Assembly: GCA_963665975.1 (NCBI GenBank)
Contig: OY762508.1
Span: 1,426,001 to 1,490,000, forward strand
Origin: G963665975 sp963665975
GTDB taxonomy: Bacteria > Bacteroidota > Rhodothermia > Rhodothermales > Bin80
Direction: 5' to 3'
DNA: 64,000 nt
In this document: positions 25,194 through 33,800 of the stretch, piece after piece
Numbering within the stretch: the first letter of the stretch is position 1
Layout: each line of letters starts with the position of its first letter
The notes under the pieces: generated by a model
Database searches by the model: none
Told to the model about the DNA's origin: nothing
What the model saw: the letters and a program-made list of their open reading frames with translations, nothing else
Translations under genes and position numbers: made by a program

Positions 25194-26171
25194 TTAGACC
25201 TCCCTGTAATGGCGCACGAGGATCTGCGCAAAGTGCGCCAAGAGCCTACCTTCCAGGGCATGGGTGGTGCCAGGCAGGATGGTGAGCCTGCTGCCTGCAA
25301 GCGCCTCATGCAGGTCCAGTGTGACGCGGGGCAGTAGCATCTCGTCCCGGTCAACACCGGCAACCAGTGCATCGTGCGTTATAGCGGACCAACTCTGGCC
25401 GCCGTTTCCCGGTGGCATGCCAAACAGGGCCAGCCTGCGCACCCGCAGGGGTTGATCCATCGCACACTGCAGGGCAATATGACCACCGGCGCCACATCCG
25501 AATACATGCGCGCGCGAAACGGAGCGCGCATCCAGTAACGAAAAGACCAGGTCTGGCCCGCTTTCCCGCGCCACTATTGCTTGCCTGTCCGGGATGTGCA
25601 GTGCAATGACGTGAAAGTGTAGCTCAAGATGACGCACGAGCGTAGGCACGTCAACGGACGGACCGGCTCCAATACCGGGAATTACGACCACGCTACTGTG
25701 CGTGCGATCGCCCCGTTCCCGGAATGCAAACCGCTCTCCTTGATGAAGTATGGCGGTATCGGCAAGAGGTATAGGTTTGCTTTCGCAAAATTCCAGAAGT
25801 ATGCCCGCCGTCTCTTTGGGATGCAAAAAGAAGATCAGCTTGTCGTCCGCACCCGGAAGGGCCTCCTCGGTAAGTGGCGTGAACCCCAAACTGCGCACGA
25901 GGCGCATGTGCTCCGTGATGTCGGAGACCTCGAATGCCAGATGGTGCAGTCCCTCGCCGCGATTTTCTAAAAACCGCGCCACAGGCGAATCCGAACCCAG
26001 CGCCGCGAGCAATTCGAGTTTTGTGCCGCCAGCCGACAAAAAGTGTGTCTCCACACCTTCACGTGGTATGCGTTCGCTCTTGTACACACGCAGTTCCGCC
26101 AGCGATTCGAATAGGCGCTGCACAGCTGCAGCGTCGCGAACGGCCAAACCAACATGTTCGAGGGTAATCAT
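25194..26171 (-). CDS. Fusion of a VOC/methylmalonyl-CoA epimerase-like domain with an alpha/beta-hydrolase-like domain
   Basis: 325 residues. Residues 1-~135 form a vicinal-oxygen-chelate domain close to methylmalonyl-CoA epimerase (LEHVGLAVRDAAAVQRLFE, GEGLHHLAFEVSDI, GILLEFCE), keeping the metal-binding His and Glu positions. From ~155 to the end the pattern is alpha/beta hydrolase (VVVIPGIGAGPSVDVPTLVRHL, RVRRLALFGMPPG, LTILPGTTHALEG). The expected GxSxG nucleophile elbow reads G-C-G-A-G (Gly227 in place of Ser; Cys226 beside it), so the second domain is probably not a normal serine hydrolase. ATG 26171 is chosen because VOC conservation starts there; the frame is open much further upstream. 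Confidence 0.8.
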   Translation of the reverse strand: MITLEHVGLAVRDAAAVQRLFESLAELRVYKSERIPREGVETHFLSAGGTKLELLAALGSDSPVARFLENRGEGLHHLAFEVSDITEHMRLVRSLGFTPLTEEALPGADDKLIFFLHPKETAGILLEFCESKPIPLADTAILHQGERFAFRERGDRTHSSVVVIPGIGAGPSVDVPTLVRHLELHFHVIALHIPDRQAIVARESGPDLVFSLLDARSVSRAHVFGCGAGGHIALQCAMDQPLRVRRLALFGMPPGNGGQSWSAITHDALVAGVDRDEMLLPRVTLDLHEALAGSRLTILPGTTHALEGRLLAHFAQILVRHYREV

Positions 26172-26343
26172 GCTCTTATTGGGTCTATCCCCTATCGGGA
26201 ATAATCTACATTCCCGGCAGGAGAGTTCCTTGCTACGCAGATTGCTCGGGAATCCGTTCCATCGGCGGTGCGTGCAATGCGCGTGAACCAGCAGGCTGAG
26301 ATCGTTATGTACAAGGAAGGTCCATATATATTCTGTGGGGCCT

Positions 26344-27678
26344 ATGCCAACTGAGACAAACATCCGGCAGTTGGCGGCAGAGAGCCTGTGTCGCATCGAG
26401 GTGGGCGGCGCGTTTGCCGGTCTCACAGGCCCGTTGCAACGCACCTCTGACGCCCGACTTTCGCGGCAGGCCACCGAGTTGATAGCGGGCGTGACCAGGC
26501 GCCGACGGTATCTGGATTTTCTGATTCAGTCCCTGTACTCGGGTCGCTTCGACAAGATGGAGCCGCTATTGAAGCAAATCCTGCGGGTGGGATTCTACGA
26601 GCTCCTGGTAGCGAAGAAACCGCCTCACGCAGTCCTGTATGAGGCTGTTGGACTGGCGAAGCGGATGGTGCGGCCCGGTGCCGGTCGACTGGCGAATGGG
26701 TTGCTACGCGCATTATTGCGTGCGGATGATGCGCTACCGGTGCCGGATACAGCGGACGTGGCCGACTATCTTGGCATCCTGCATTCGCATCCCACATGGA
26801 TGGTCCGGCGGTGGCTCGACCGCTTCGGCCAAGAAGAGACCGAAAGACTGCTCCACTGGAATAATGCCCGGCCTGTTTACGGCGTCCGCTGCAACTCCTT
26901 AAAGACTTCACCCCAGGACTTTCATACGGCGCTGGATGCCGCAGGAGTTTCGTGGGAGCATGGTCTTTATATGGAGGATTTTGTTCGCGCAACGAAGCTG
27001 CAACCGCTCCTGCGTGGTAGCCTGCTCCAGGCCGGAGTCTGCGCCATACAGGACGAGAGCGCCGGGCTGGTCGTGCGATTGCTGGACCCGCAGCCAAAAG
27101 AATTCATTATCGACACGTGTGCGGCACCCGGTGGGAAGGCCCTCTATGCCGCCCTGATGATGCAGAATCGAGGACGCGTCCGCGCCATTGATACGCATGC
27201 GGCCCGGCTCACGCTACTACAGCGCTCCGCACAGTCCCATGGGGTTACGATTGTGGACGCTCACGTCGAGGACTTACGGTCCTACGCAAAGAAAACGGAC
27301 ATGGCGCAGGCTGACCGCGTGCTGCTCGATGCTCCGTGTTCTGGTCTCGGCGTGCTAGCCAAGCGGGCGGACCTGCGCTGGAATCGCACAGTGGAGGACC
27401 TGCAGGAATTGACGAGTTTGCAAGACGCGCTCCTTGATCACGCCGCCCTGCTGGTCCGGCTCGGCGGCTTGTTAGTGTATAGCACATGCTCGACCGAACC
27501 GGAGGAAAATGAGCAGCGCGTCGCCGCCTTCTTGCGACGGCATGCAGGCTACCGCCTGGAGCCGCCGTCACATGGTTTGCCATCGGAGGTCATTACGCGT
27601 GAAGGGTATCTCGCTACGCTGTCACACATCCACGCTGTCGATGGGGCCTTTGGCGCCCGACTGCGGAGAATCGCATAG
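26344..27678 (+). CDS. rsmB: 16S rRNA (cytosine-967-C5)-methyltransferase RsmB-like
   Basis: 444 residues. The N-terminal ~140 residues form a NusB-like helical domain (AAESLCRIEVGGAF, LLKQILRVGFYELLV, ALRANGLLRALL-like pattern). The C-terminal part is a SAM-dependent RNA m5C methyltransferase: IIDTCAAPGGKALYAA (SAM loop), VLLDAPCSGLGVLAKRADLRW (one catalytic Cys) and LLVYSTCSTEPEENEQ (second Cys). NusB plus Sun/NOL1 domains define RsmB. ATG 26344 is preferred over GTG 26335. The 172-bp gap upstream separates it from the divergent VOC-hydrolase gene. Confidence 0.93.
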   Translation: MPTETNIRQLAAESLCRIEVGGAFAGLTGPLQRTSDARLSRQATELIAGVTRRRRYLDFLIQSLYSGRFDKMEPLLKQILRVGFYELLVAKKPPHAVLYEAVGLAKRMVRPGAGRLANGLLRALLRADDALPVPDTADVADYLGILHSHPTWMVRRWLDRFGQEETERLLHWNNARPVYGVRCNSLKTSPQDFHTALDAAGVSWEHGLYMEDFVRATKLQPLLRGSLLQAGVCAIQDESAGLVVRLLDPQPKEFIIDTCAAPGGKALYAALMMQNRGRVRAIDTHAARLTLLQRSAQSHGVTIVDAHVEDLRSYAKKTDMAQADRVLLDAPCSGLGVLAKRADLRWNRTVEDLQELTSLQDALLDHAALLVRLGGLLVYSTCSTEPEENEQRVAAFLRRHAGYRLEPPSHGLPSEVITREGYLATLSHIHAVDGAFGARLRRIA

Positions 27679-27921
27679 GACGAACCGCCTGTCTCTTGGT
27701 TACAAGGATGGCCGGTATCGCACGCGAGCCGAGGTCTACAATGACTTTCCGGGATCCAATCCTGCGATGGCTTTAACCAATACGACAACGATATGCCCTC
27801 TGGGGTAGACTAGTCCTGCCATCTCTCATGACCCTAGTAGCTTTCTACTTTTATGTCAACCGAAATCGTGTCCTACGATTGGGATACAGTGTAGTGCGAT
27901 GGCTGCGCAGGAGATATTGCT
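27679..27921. other. Intergenic region
   Basis: About 240 bp between rsmB and the cysteine-rich peptide gene. Base composition becomes visibly more A/T-rich than the flanks. No gene, tRNA or firm promoter was identified; an SD-like GGAG lies 8 bp before the peptide ATG. Confidence 0.4.
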
Positions 27922-28176
27922 ATGAAGGAATTAGCAGCCCTTATTGTGGTCGCGTCAATGGTGTTCTTGAATGTGAACGTCGCGTGGCAGAACTACACTG
28001 TCAGAATGTCTGCTCAAGAGACTATCGCGAAGGAGGAGTGCACTGGTTGTAGCACCTGCTTTGGTTAGGGAAAGAGTTGTCATGATTGTGATGACGACTG
28101 TTTTTGCGAAATGATTCAAAAGCAGGGCTGCTCTGCTTGCGAGTATATTCTGTTTCATTGGCCAAACTTCTGGTAG
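27922..28176 (+). pseudogene. Cysteine-rich secreted peptide gene with an internal TAG stop
   Basis: ATG 27922 opens a 48-codon ORF with a hydrophobic leader (MKELAALIVVASMVFLNVNV) and a mature part ending ECTGCSTCFG. The TAG at 28066-28068 stops it, but the same frame continues for 35 further codons rich in cysteine (SCHDCDDDCFCE, then GCSAC) to a TAG at 28174-28176. Together the two halves contain CxxCxxC, CxxCxxxCxC and CxxC clusters, which argues that they were one protein of about 84 residues. Short leader peptides beside 6-bladed propellers recall the NVEALA peptides of Bacteroides, but homology is unproven. Either a nonsense mutation or stop-codon read-through; the former is simpler. 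Confidence 0.5.
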
Positions 28177-28212
28177 CGGGGCTTCTATCTTTCGCCCCGG
28201 CTACATCACAGG

Positions 28213-29310
28213 ATGGGGATGATCAGGATGGTGCGTCTGACGTGGTATTGGCTCTTCTTGCTGCTGGTGATTGCTTCGTGTTCCAGCAATCATACTAATC
28301 AAGAAGAGGGCGATTTTTTTTCGAAGCGTGAGCAAGTGAAGAAAGAACGCCGGGTCACAGCACGCATGCAGGCCGTTGACAGCCTGAACCTCTCTGGCTA
28401 CGGAGCATATCGAGGATCAATAGTGAGAGTGGACGACCAAAGGATTTACGTCTCTGACAGTGATCTGGGAATGGTGGTCGCCATTAACAAGCGCGATCCT
28501 TCCTCCTACTACTTAATCGGCAATGGCAAGGGACAGGGGCCTGGCGAAATATCCGGCTTCAGTGACTTCGCTGTGGACGAACAGCACATTGTTTTCCCCA
28601 GGCCGCACCGAGTCATTACGTGGTCAAAATCGGGAGCACTGGTCCAAGATATGCAGGTGGATCCCCGAGTCCGCAGGCTCAGGCCTTTGGCCAACGATCG
28701 TTTCCTGATCTTTTCTACGTTGACTATGGACTACCTCTTCAACATTTTAGATGGGGAGGGTGCGGTGGTGCGGAGCTTTGAAAAGGCGGGCCGGGAAGCC
28801 TCCCTGTCTCTCAAGTATGAAGGCCGGATCGACGTAGACGAACGCTACGTGTATTATGCAGGGTATTCGGAGTCGCTGATCAGGAAGTATACGCTGGAGG
28901 GTGAATTAGTATATTCGGTCGCCACAATAGACAACTATCCGAGTGAACTAAACTATGTAACCTCCGAGGCAGGAGGAAACAGCGTTTTGATGGGCTATGC
29001 ACAAACGGCGCTGTATGCTACTCTCGGAATTGCAGTTTACGGTACCTACCTTCTGGTCCACCCCGCTCCAGACAGGAACCAGGATGTTCCTGACCTTCTG
29101 GCCTTCGATGTGTATGATGCCTCCGACGGCAAGTACCTTGAGACCTACAATCTGTCGGGACTACCCAACTCGTTTGCTGTTGATGACGATCATATATACA
29201 CCGTTGAGACCGACCGCAACTTTGCCACTGGGGAAATCGGCGATCGATACGTCATGATCTATGACAATGTCTTGCGTGACAAGCAGTACGGAGCGGCTTA
29301 CCAAGAATGA
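28213..29310 (+). CDS. 6-bladed beta-propeller lipoprotein
   Basis: 365 residues. The N-terminus (WLFLLLVIASCSSN) is a lipoprotein signal. The remainder shows the repeated blade pattern of the 6-bladed beta-propeller family common in Bacteroidota: IYVSDSDLGMVVAI, YYLIGNGKGQGPGEISG, a GxGxGPGE signature, DERYVYYAGYSESLIRKYTLEGEL and FAVDDDHIYTVETD near the end. Ligand unknown. Other in-frame Met codons at 28219 and 28228 also fit the signal. It is preceded by a broken cysteine-rich peptide gene and overlaps the following one by ATGA (stop 29308-29310, start 29307), which suggests a coupled cassette. Confidence 0.82.
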   Translation: MGMIRMVRLTWYWLFLLLVIASCSSNHTNQEEGDFFSKREQVKKERRVTARMQAVDSLNLSGYGAYRGSIVRVDDQRIYVSDSDLGMVVAINKRDPSSYYLIGNGKGQGPGEISGFSDFAVDEQHIVFPRPHRVITWSKSGALVQDMQVDPRVRRLRPLANDRFLIFSTLTMDYLFNILDGEGAVVRSFEKAGREASLSLKYEGRIDVDERYVYYAGYSESLIRKYTLEGELVYSVATIDNYPSELNYVTSEAGGNSVLMGYAQTALYATLGIAVYGTYLLVHPAPDRNQDVPDLLAFDVYDASDGKYLETYNLSGLPNSFAVDDDHIYTVETDRNFATGEIGDRYVMIYDNVLRDKQYGAAYQE

Positions 29311-29654
29311 AGAAGGGATACTGGTTGCTTCTGGGTTTCCTGGTCTGCTCGAACGAGTTCTTGTACTGGCAAGTGCGAAAAAGCTACCGCATCTTGGACG
29401 CACCCTGAAGTATGCGACCGAGACGTCATAGGCTATTCCATTCGCATACCGCGATTCTGGTACACCGAATGGGATGATGGCTGCGCCGGCGGAGAACTGC
29501 AGGACTACGCGGAGGCTCCCTGGAGATCAGCAATCCGGCTAACGAGTCCTCGGTTACGGAAACTCTGGCCAATGTGAAGCGATTGCTGAAGCTCCGAAAA
29601 CAAGCTGTGCGGCAAAAATGCAGCCAAACTCACTTTCTCGCCGCGGCTTTCTGA
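29307..29654 (+). pseudogene. Secreted cysteine-containing peptide gene broken by frameshifts
   Basis: ATG 29307 overlaps the propeller stop and encodes a signal-like start (MKKGYWLLLGFLVCSN) that ends at TGA 29406-29408. In the +1 frame the same region reads CTGKCEKATASWTHPEVCDR and then DGCAGGELQDYAEA, up to TGA 29575; back in the first frame a helical tail follows (LEISNPANESSVTETLANVK) to TGA 29652. Two compensating shifts would join these into one secreted Cys-containing protein of about 115 residues. The pattern looks coding in each part, so decay is more likely than chance. Its end overlaps the start of the deacetylase gene at 29618. Confidence 0.4.
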
Positions 29655-30385
29655 AAGGATTGGGGCTATCTGCGCTTGCCATGCCGGCCAAGTACGCTAA
29701 GACCCATGTGATCACGCTGAGCTTTGACGACGGATTCCGGAAATCGAGTATCGATACAGCGAGGATTTTCGAGAAGCACGGACTGTCGGCCTGCATCAAC
29801 GTCATTGCCACAGCCCATCACGATGACTTCGTTTTGCCCGACGACTTCCATCGGTATCCGGTGGGCGATTTCGGATTGTGGAATGAACTGGTCGCACGAG
29901 GCCATGAAGTCATGCCCCACGGGTTTGTGCACCGTAATCTTACGGAGGTGCCCTTGCAGCAAGCCAGGGACCTGATCTTGCGTTGCCTGGATTACTTCAG
30001 CGATACCCTAAACGGCTTTGATCCACTGCAGGCTATATTCAACTTTCCCTACAATGCGTCAAACCCTGCAATCGAAGAGTGGCTTGCAGATCAGGTAAAG
30101 GCTTTTCGGACGGGCTACGCACAGATCAACCCACTTCCGCACGCCGGACAGAAGAAACTGATTTGCAGCAGCCACGGTCCCGGCAATATTGACGCGTTTC
30201 TGACGCGGGAAATTGACCGTTTCCTGGCTTCACCTGGTGGATGGTTCATCTTCAACGCGCACGGTCTGGACGATGAAGGCTGGGGACCGCTGTCCTCCTC
30301 CTGCCTGGATGGACTGCTTGCTAAATTGACAGCGTTGGAGTCCGTCCTCGTGATTCCCACCGGACAAGCGTTGGCTATCGTATGA
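29618..30385 (+). CDS. Polysaccharide deacetylase (NodB-like) with Tat-type signal
   Basis: 255 residues. SRRGFLKGLGLSALAM at the N-terminus is a twin-arginine-like signal. The NodB domain follows: ITLSFDDGFRKSS (catalytic and metal-binding Asp pair) and VMPHGFVHRNL (HxxxH metal site). Such enzymes remove N- or O-acetyl groups from envelope or extracellular polysaccharides with a divalent metal. The domain is short, about 225 residues, but carries both core motifs. It overlaps the tail of the broken peptide gene and has no obvious glycan operon around it. Confidence 0.8.
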   Translation: MQPNSLSRRGFLKGLGLSALAMPAKYAKTHVITLSFDDGFRKSSIDTARIFEKHGLSACINVIATAHHDDFVLPDDFHRYPVGDFGLWNELVARGHEVMPHGFVHRNLTEVPLQQARDLILRCLDYFSDTLNGFDPLQAIFNFPYNASNPAIEEWLADQVKAFRTGYAQINPLPHAGQKKLICSSHGPGNIDAFLTREIDRFLASPGGWFIFNAHGLDDEGWGPLSSSCLDGLLAKLTALESVLVIPTGQALAIV

Positions 30386-30832
30386 TACATCTTGCGCTAC
30401 TTGCTGAAGATCGACACAACGCCCCGACCAAGAGGACTTGCCAGGATGTGGCGACTTACGATCTGCTCTGCTGGAGTGCCAGAATCTGGTAGTAAGGCTT
30501 TTGTCTACGTCGTGGAGCGTTGACTGCTGAGGTGAAAGAGTGCTTCTACAACATACCCTCCCACGATGCGCGCAGTCGGATTGACGTGCGTTTACAAGTG
30601 TGCGGCGAATCCCGTCTTTTTTCGAGACCATGGCTGCTGATCAGGCGGAAAGACTTCGCCATCCGGCGCCACCGGCTGCTGGAGAATCTACAGCTTCTAC
30701 AAACCTTGACTCGCATCACCGCCCGGAAACTGTGCACTTCCCAAGTACGATAGCCCGCAGTTATATTACAGCCGTCTATCACAATCCACGGCCAACCACC
30801 GCGTTTTCGCGGATTTCAGCAAATTCTCACCC
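30386..30832. other. Intergenic region without recognised gene
   Basis: About 447 bp. An open frame at 30520-30753 (77 codons, Arg/Leu-rich) shows no family signature and no convincing start signal; I treat it as chance or a worn remnant. No tRNA or terminator was recognised. Confidence 0.35.
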
Positions 30833-33800
30833 ATGTTCAACAACTTTCAACCCCGCCTGCGCACGTTCTGGTGGCTCCTACTCCTGATCATCCTTCCGGG
30901 GACTCCCGTAGGAACACCTGGAACAGACGATCCAATTCAGCTGCGGATCGAACACAGCGCCGACGACGCCTCCCTCTCCGTATTCAAAGAAGGTGAAACG
31001 GAACCCCTCGTTACGCAGAATGCAGCGGCGGATTTCCGTCCGTTTCTGCACCCCATCCAGTCACCGGATGGCCATGGTAGCGTGACACAGTTCAGCCCGG
31101 ATCACCACCGTCACCAGACGGGCCTGTACTGGGGATTCACTCGTCTCAACGGGCGCGACTACTTCCACCATCCAGAAGGCGACTACTGGCGGCGGGATAC
31201 GGTCCGTGTACTCGAGCAAGAAGGCGCCATCGTACGTTGGGAAACCGTGTACGACCTCCTGGACGAGGCGGGCAATACCGTGCTTACGGAAACCCAGCGC
31301 TGGTCCATGCAGGCCACGGAGACGGAGTTTGTTCTTGACCTCGAGTGGCGTGGCCGCGCAAACGTGGATATTACCATCGGTGAATTTGACTACGGCGGCC
31401 TGTTTCTGCGCATGCCCTGGGTACCCGGCATCAGGGGGCGCGCCGTCAATGCCGCACGTCAGCGCAACCAGTTTGCGGAAGGTAAACGGGCCATGTGGCT
31501 GGACGTTGGCATGCAGCTCGAAGGAAGAAAAGACTTTGCGCATGTCGCCATTTTCGACCATCCCGATAATGGGGGGTTTCCGCAACCCTGGCGAGTTGAC
31601 GGACAGCTTGGCGTTGGTCCCGTCCGCGCACGGATGGGAGACTGGAGCATCGCTGCCGGCGATACGGAAGTGATTAGCCATCGGCTCCTCGTCTACACGG
31701 GAGAAATGAACGACCTGGAGCTGAGGAGCAAGTGGGAGTTTTATATCGGACAGGAAGGGGCCACCTATGCCACCGCATCGCTCTGGGGAATTGCCCAACA
31801 AGAAGCACTGGAAGCCGAATTTCTTACCGGAGAAGAGGCTGCCCGTCAGATGACTCTCCTGGATGGATACGCAGTCGACGCCTGGGCATCCGAGCCCATG
31901 GTAACACAACCGATGGCGTTTGCGTGGGACGACAGGGGGCGCCTTTGGGTGGCCGAAAACCGCGACTACGAATCACGGGACCGCGGCTTCTCCAACTCCG
32001 GGGACAGTCGTGTGGTAATCCTGGAAGACACGGACCGCGATGGCACAGCAGACAAGCGAACGGTCTTTCTTACCGGTATCGCATTCCCGTCCGCGCTGGC
32101 GATAGGGTTCGACGGCCTGTTTCTCGGCGCGCCGCCGCACCTGCTGTTCGTGCCAGATCGGGACCGGGACGACAAGGCCGACATGGACGACATAGAAGTT
32201 CGTCTCACCGGCTGGGGCATCCGCGACAGACATGAGACCATTAACAGCCTGCACTGGGGACCTGACGGATGGTTATATGGCCTGGAAGGCTTCGCTACCC
32301 CCAGCAAGATCCGGAAACCGACTGCCGAGGAGACGCGCTTGTACCAGCACGGCGACCCGTTCCCGGAAGACCTGCTGGAGCACGATGGCATCGACATTAA
32401 TGGAGGTGTTTGGCGGTACCATCCCACCAAAGACCGTTTCGAGGTCGTCGCACACGGTTTCAGTAACCCCTGGGGTATTGACTACGACGCAAAGGGACAG
32501 CTCTTTATCAGCGCATGCGTTATCCCACACCTCTTCCATGTCATTCCTGGCGGAGTATATCAACGGCAGGGCGGGCGGCATTTCAATCCTTACATCTACG
32601 AGGACATCGGTCCGATCGTGGATCATCGCCACCGCTCTGCGCACGGCGGTGCGCGGGTGTACCAGTCCGACGCGTTTCCGGCTTCGCAGCAAGGGCGGCT
32701 ATTCATGGCCAACATACACGAACACGCTGTATTGACCGATGTGCTGGAGCCGACCGGGTCAGGATTTGTGGCTCGGCACGGTGATGAATTCCTGCTCGCA
32801 AACAATGCGCAGTGGATCGGCTTCAGCGTCGAAATAGGACCAGAAGGGGCGGTCTACGTCCTGGACTGGCACGATGCGGATATTTGCGGAAAGGAGGTCC
32901 TCGACAAGGATACGGGCAGGATTTTCCGGATCACATCCACCACTTCTCTGGCGGAGGACTGGGAGGGACGCTATGCGGACCTGACCACGTTTTCGGACTC
33001 ACGTCTTGTCGCATTGCAGGAAAGCACAAGCGACTGGCACGCGCGTCGTGCGCGTGTCATTCTTCAGCACCGGGCTACGCAGCGGGTGTTGGACGAGTCT
33101 GCGCAAGACGCGTTGGTGGCTATGTTTGCTGGCGCAAGCGGTACAGATCTCCGCCTCAAGGCCATGTGGACGCTTCACGTCACGGGGCTACTGTCCGAAT
33201 CCATGCTCCTTGGCGCCCTGGAGGACGAAGACGAGTACGTGCGTGCGTGGGCCGTACAGCTCCTCCATGAGGATCCAGGCAGTGCCTCATTACCCCGACT
33301 CGAAGAAATGGCGAGGAGCGACACGTCGCCTGTCGTACGCAAGTATCTGGCGGCGACGCTGCAGCGCCTCGCGCCGTCAGATCGCTGGGGCATTGCCAGT
33401 GGCCTCATAGCACGCGCGGAGGACGCGGTTGACCACAATAACCCCACCATGATCTGGCTCGGAATTGAGCCACTTGTTGCAATCGACCCAGCGCGTGCAC
33501 TGGACTTGGCCGGAGCAAGCACTATACCGGCTCTTACGCGCAATATTGCGCGTCGCATCGTTGATGCGGACAGCCTTGGGGTTCTTGTCGCAAGACTTCC
33601 CGAGGTGCGGGATCAGTGGCCGGATCTGCTTGCGGGCATGCTCGCCGGGCTCGAAGGGCGCCATGATCTGGAAACCCCGGAGAACTGGCCCGAGGTGTAC
33701 GACATGCTCCGTGGCAACCAGGCCACCAGGCCGGTCGCCCTCGAAATCGCTCAGCACTTTGGCGACGCCGAGGCCATCCGTGAGCAGCTAGCTATTCTCC

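Noticed and set aside
25194..26474. Longer version (426 codons) of the VOC-hydrolase gene
   Set aside because: The first 101 codons have no conservation and VOC homology begins directly at Met 26171.
28066..28068. Reassignment of TAG to an amino acid
   Set aside because: Several well-supported genes here, including dnaG, end at TAG, so genome-wide reassignment is not supported.
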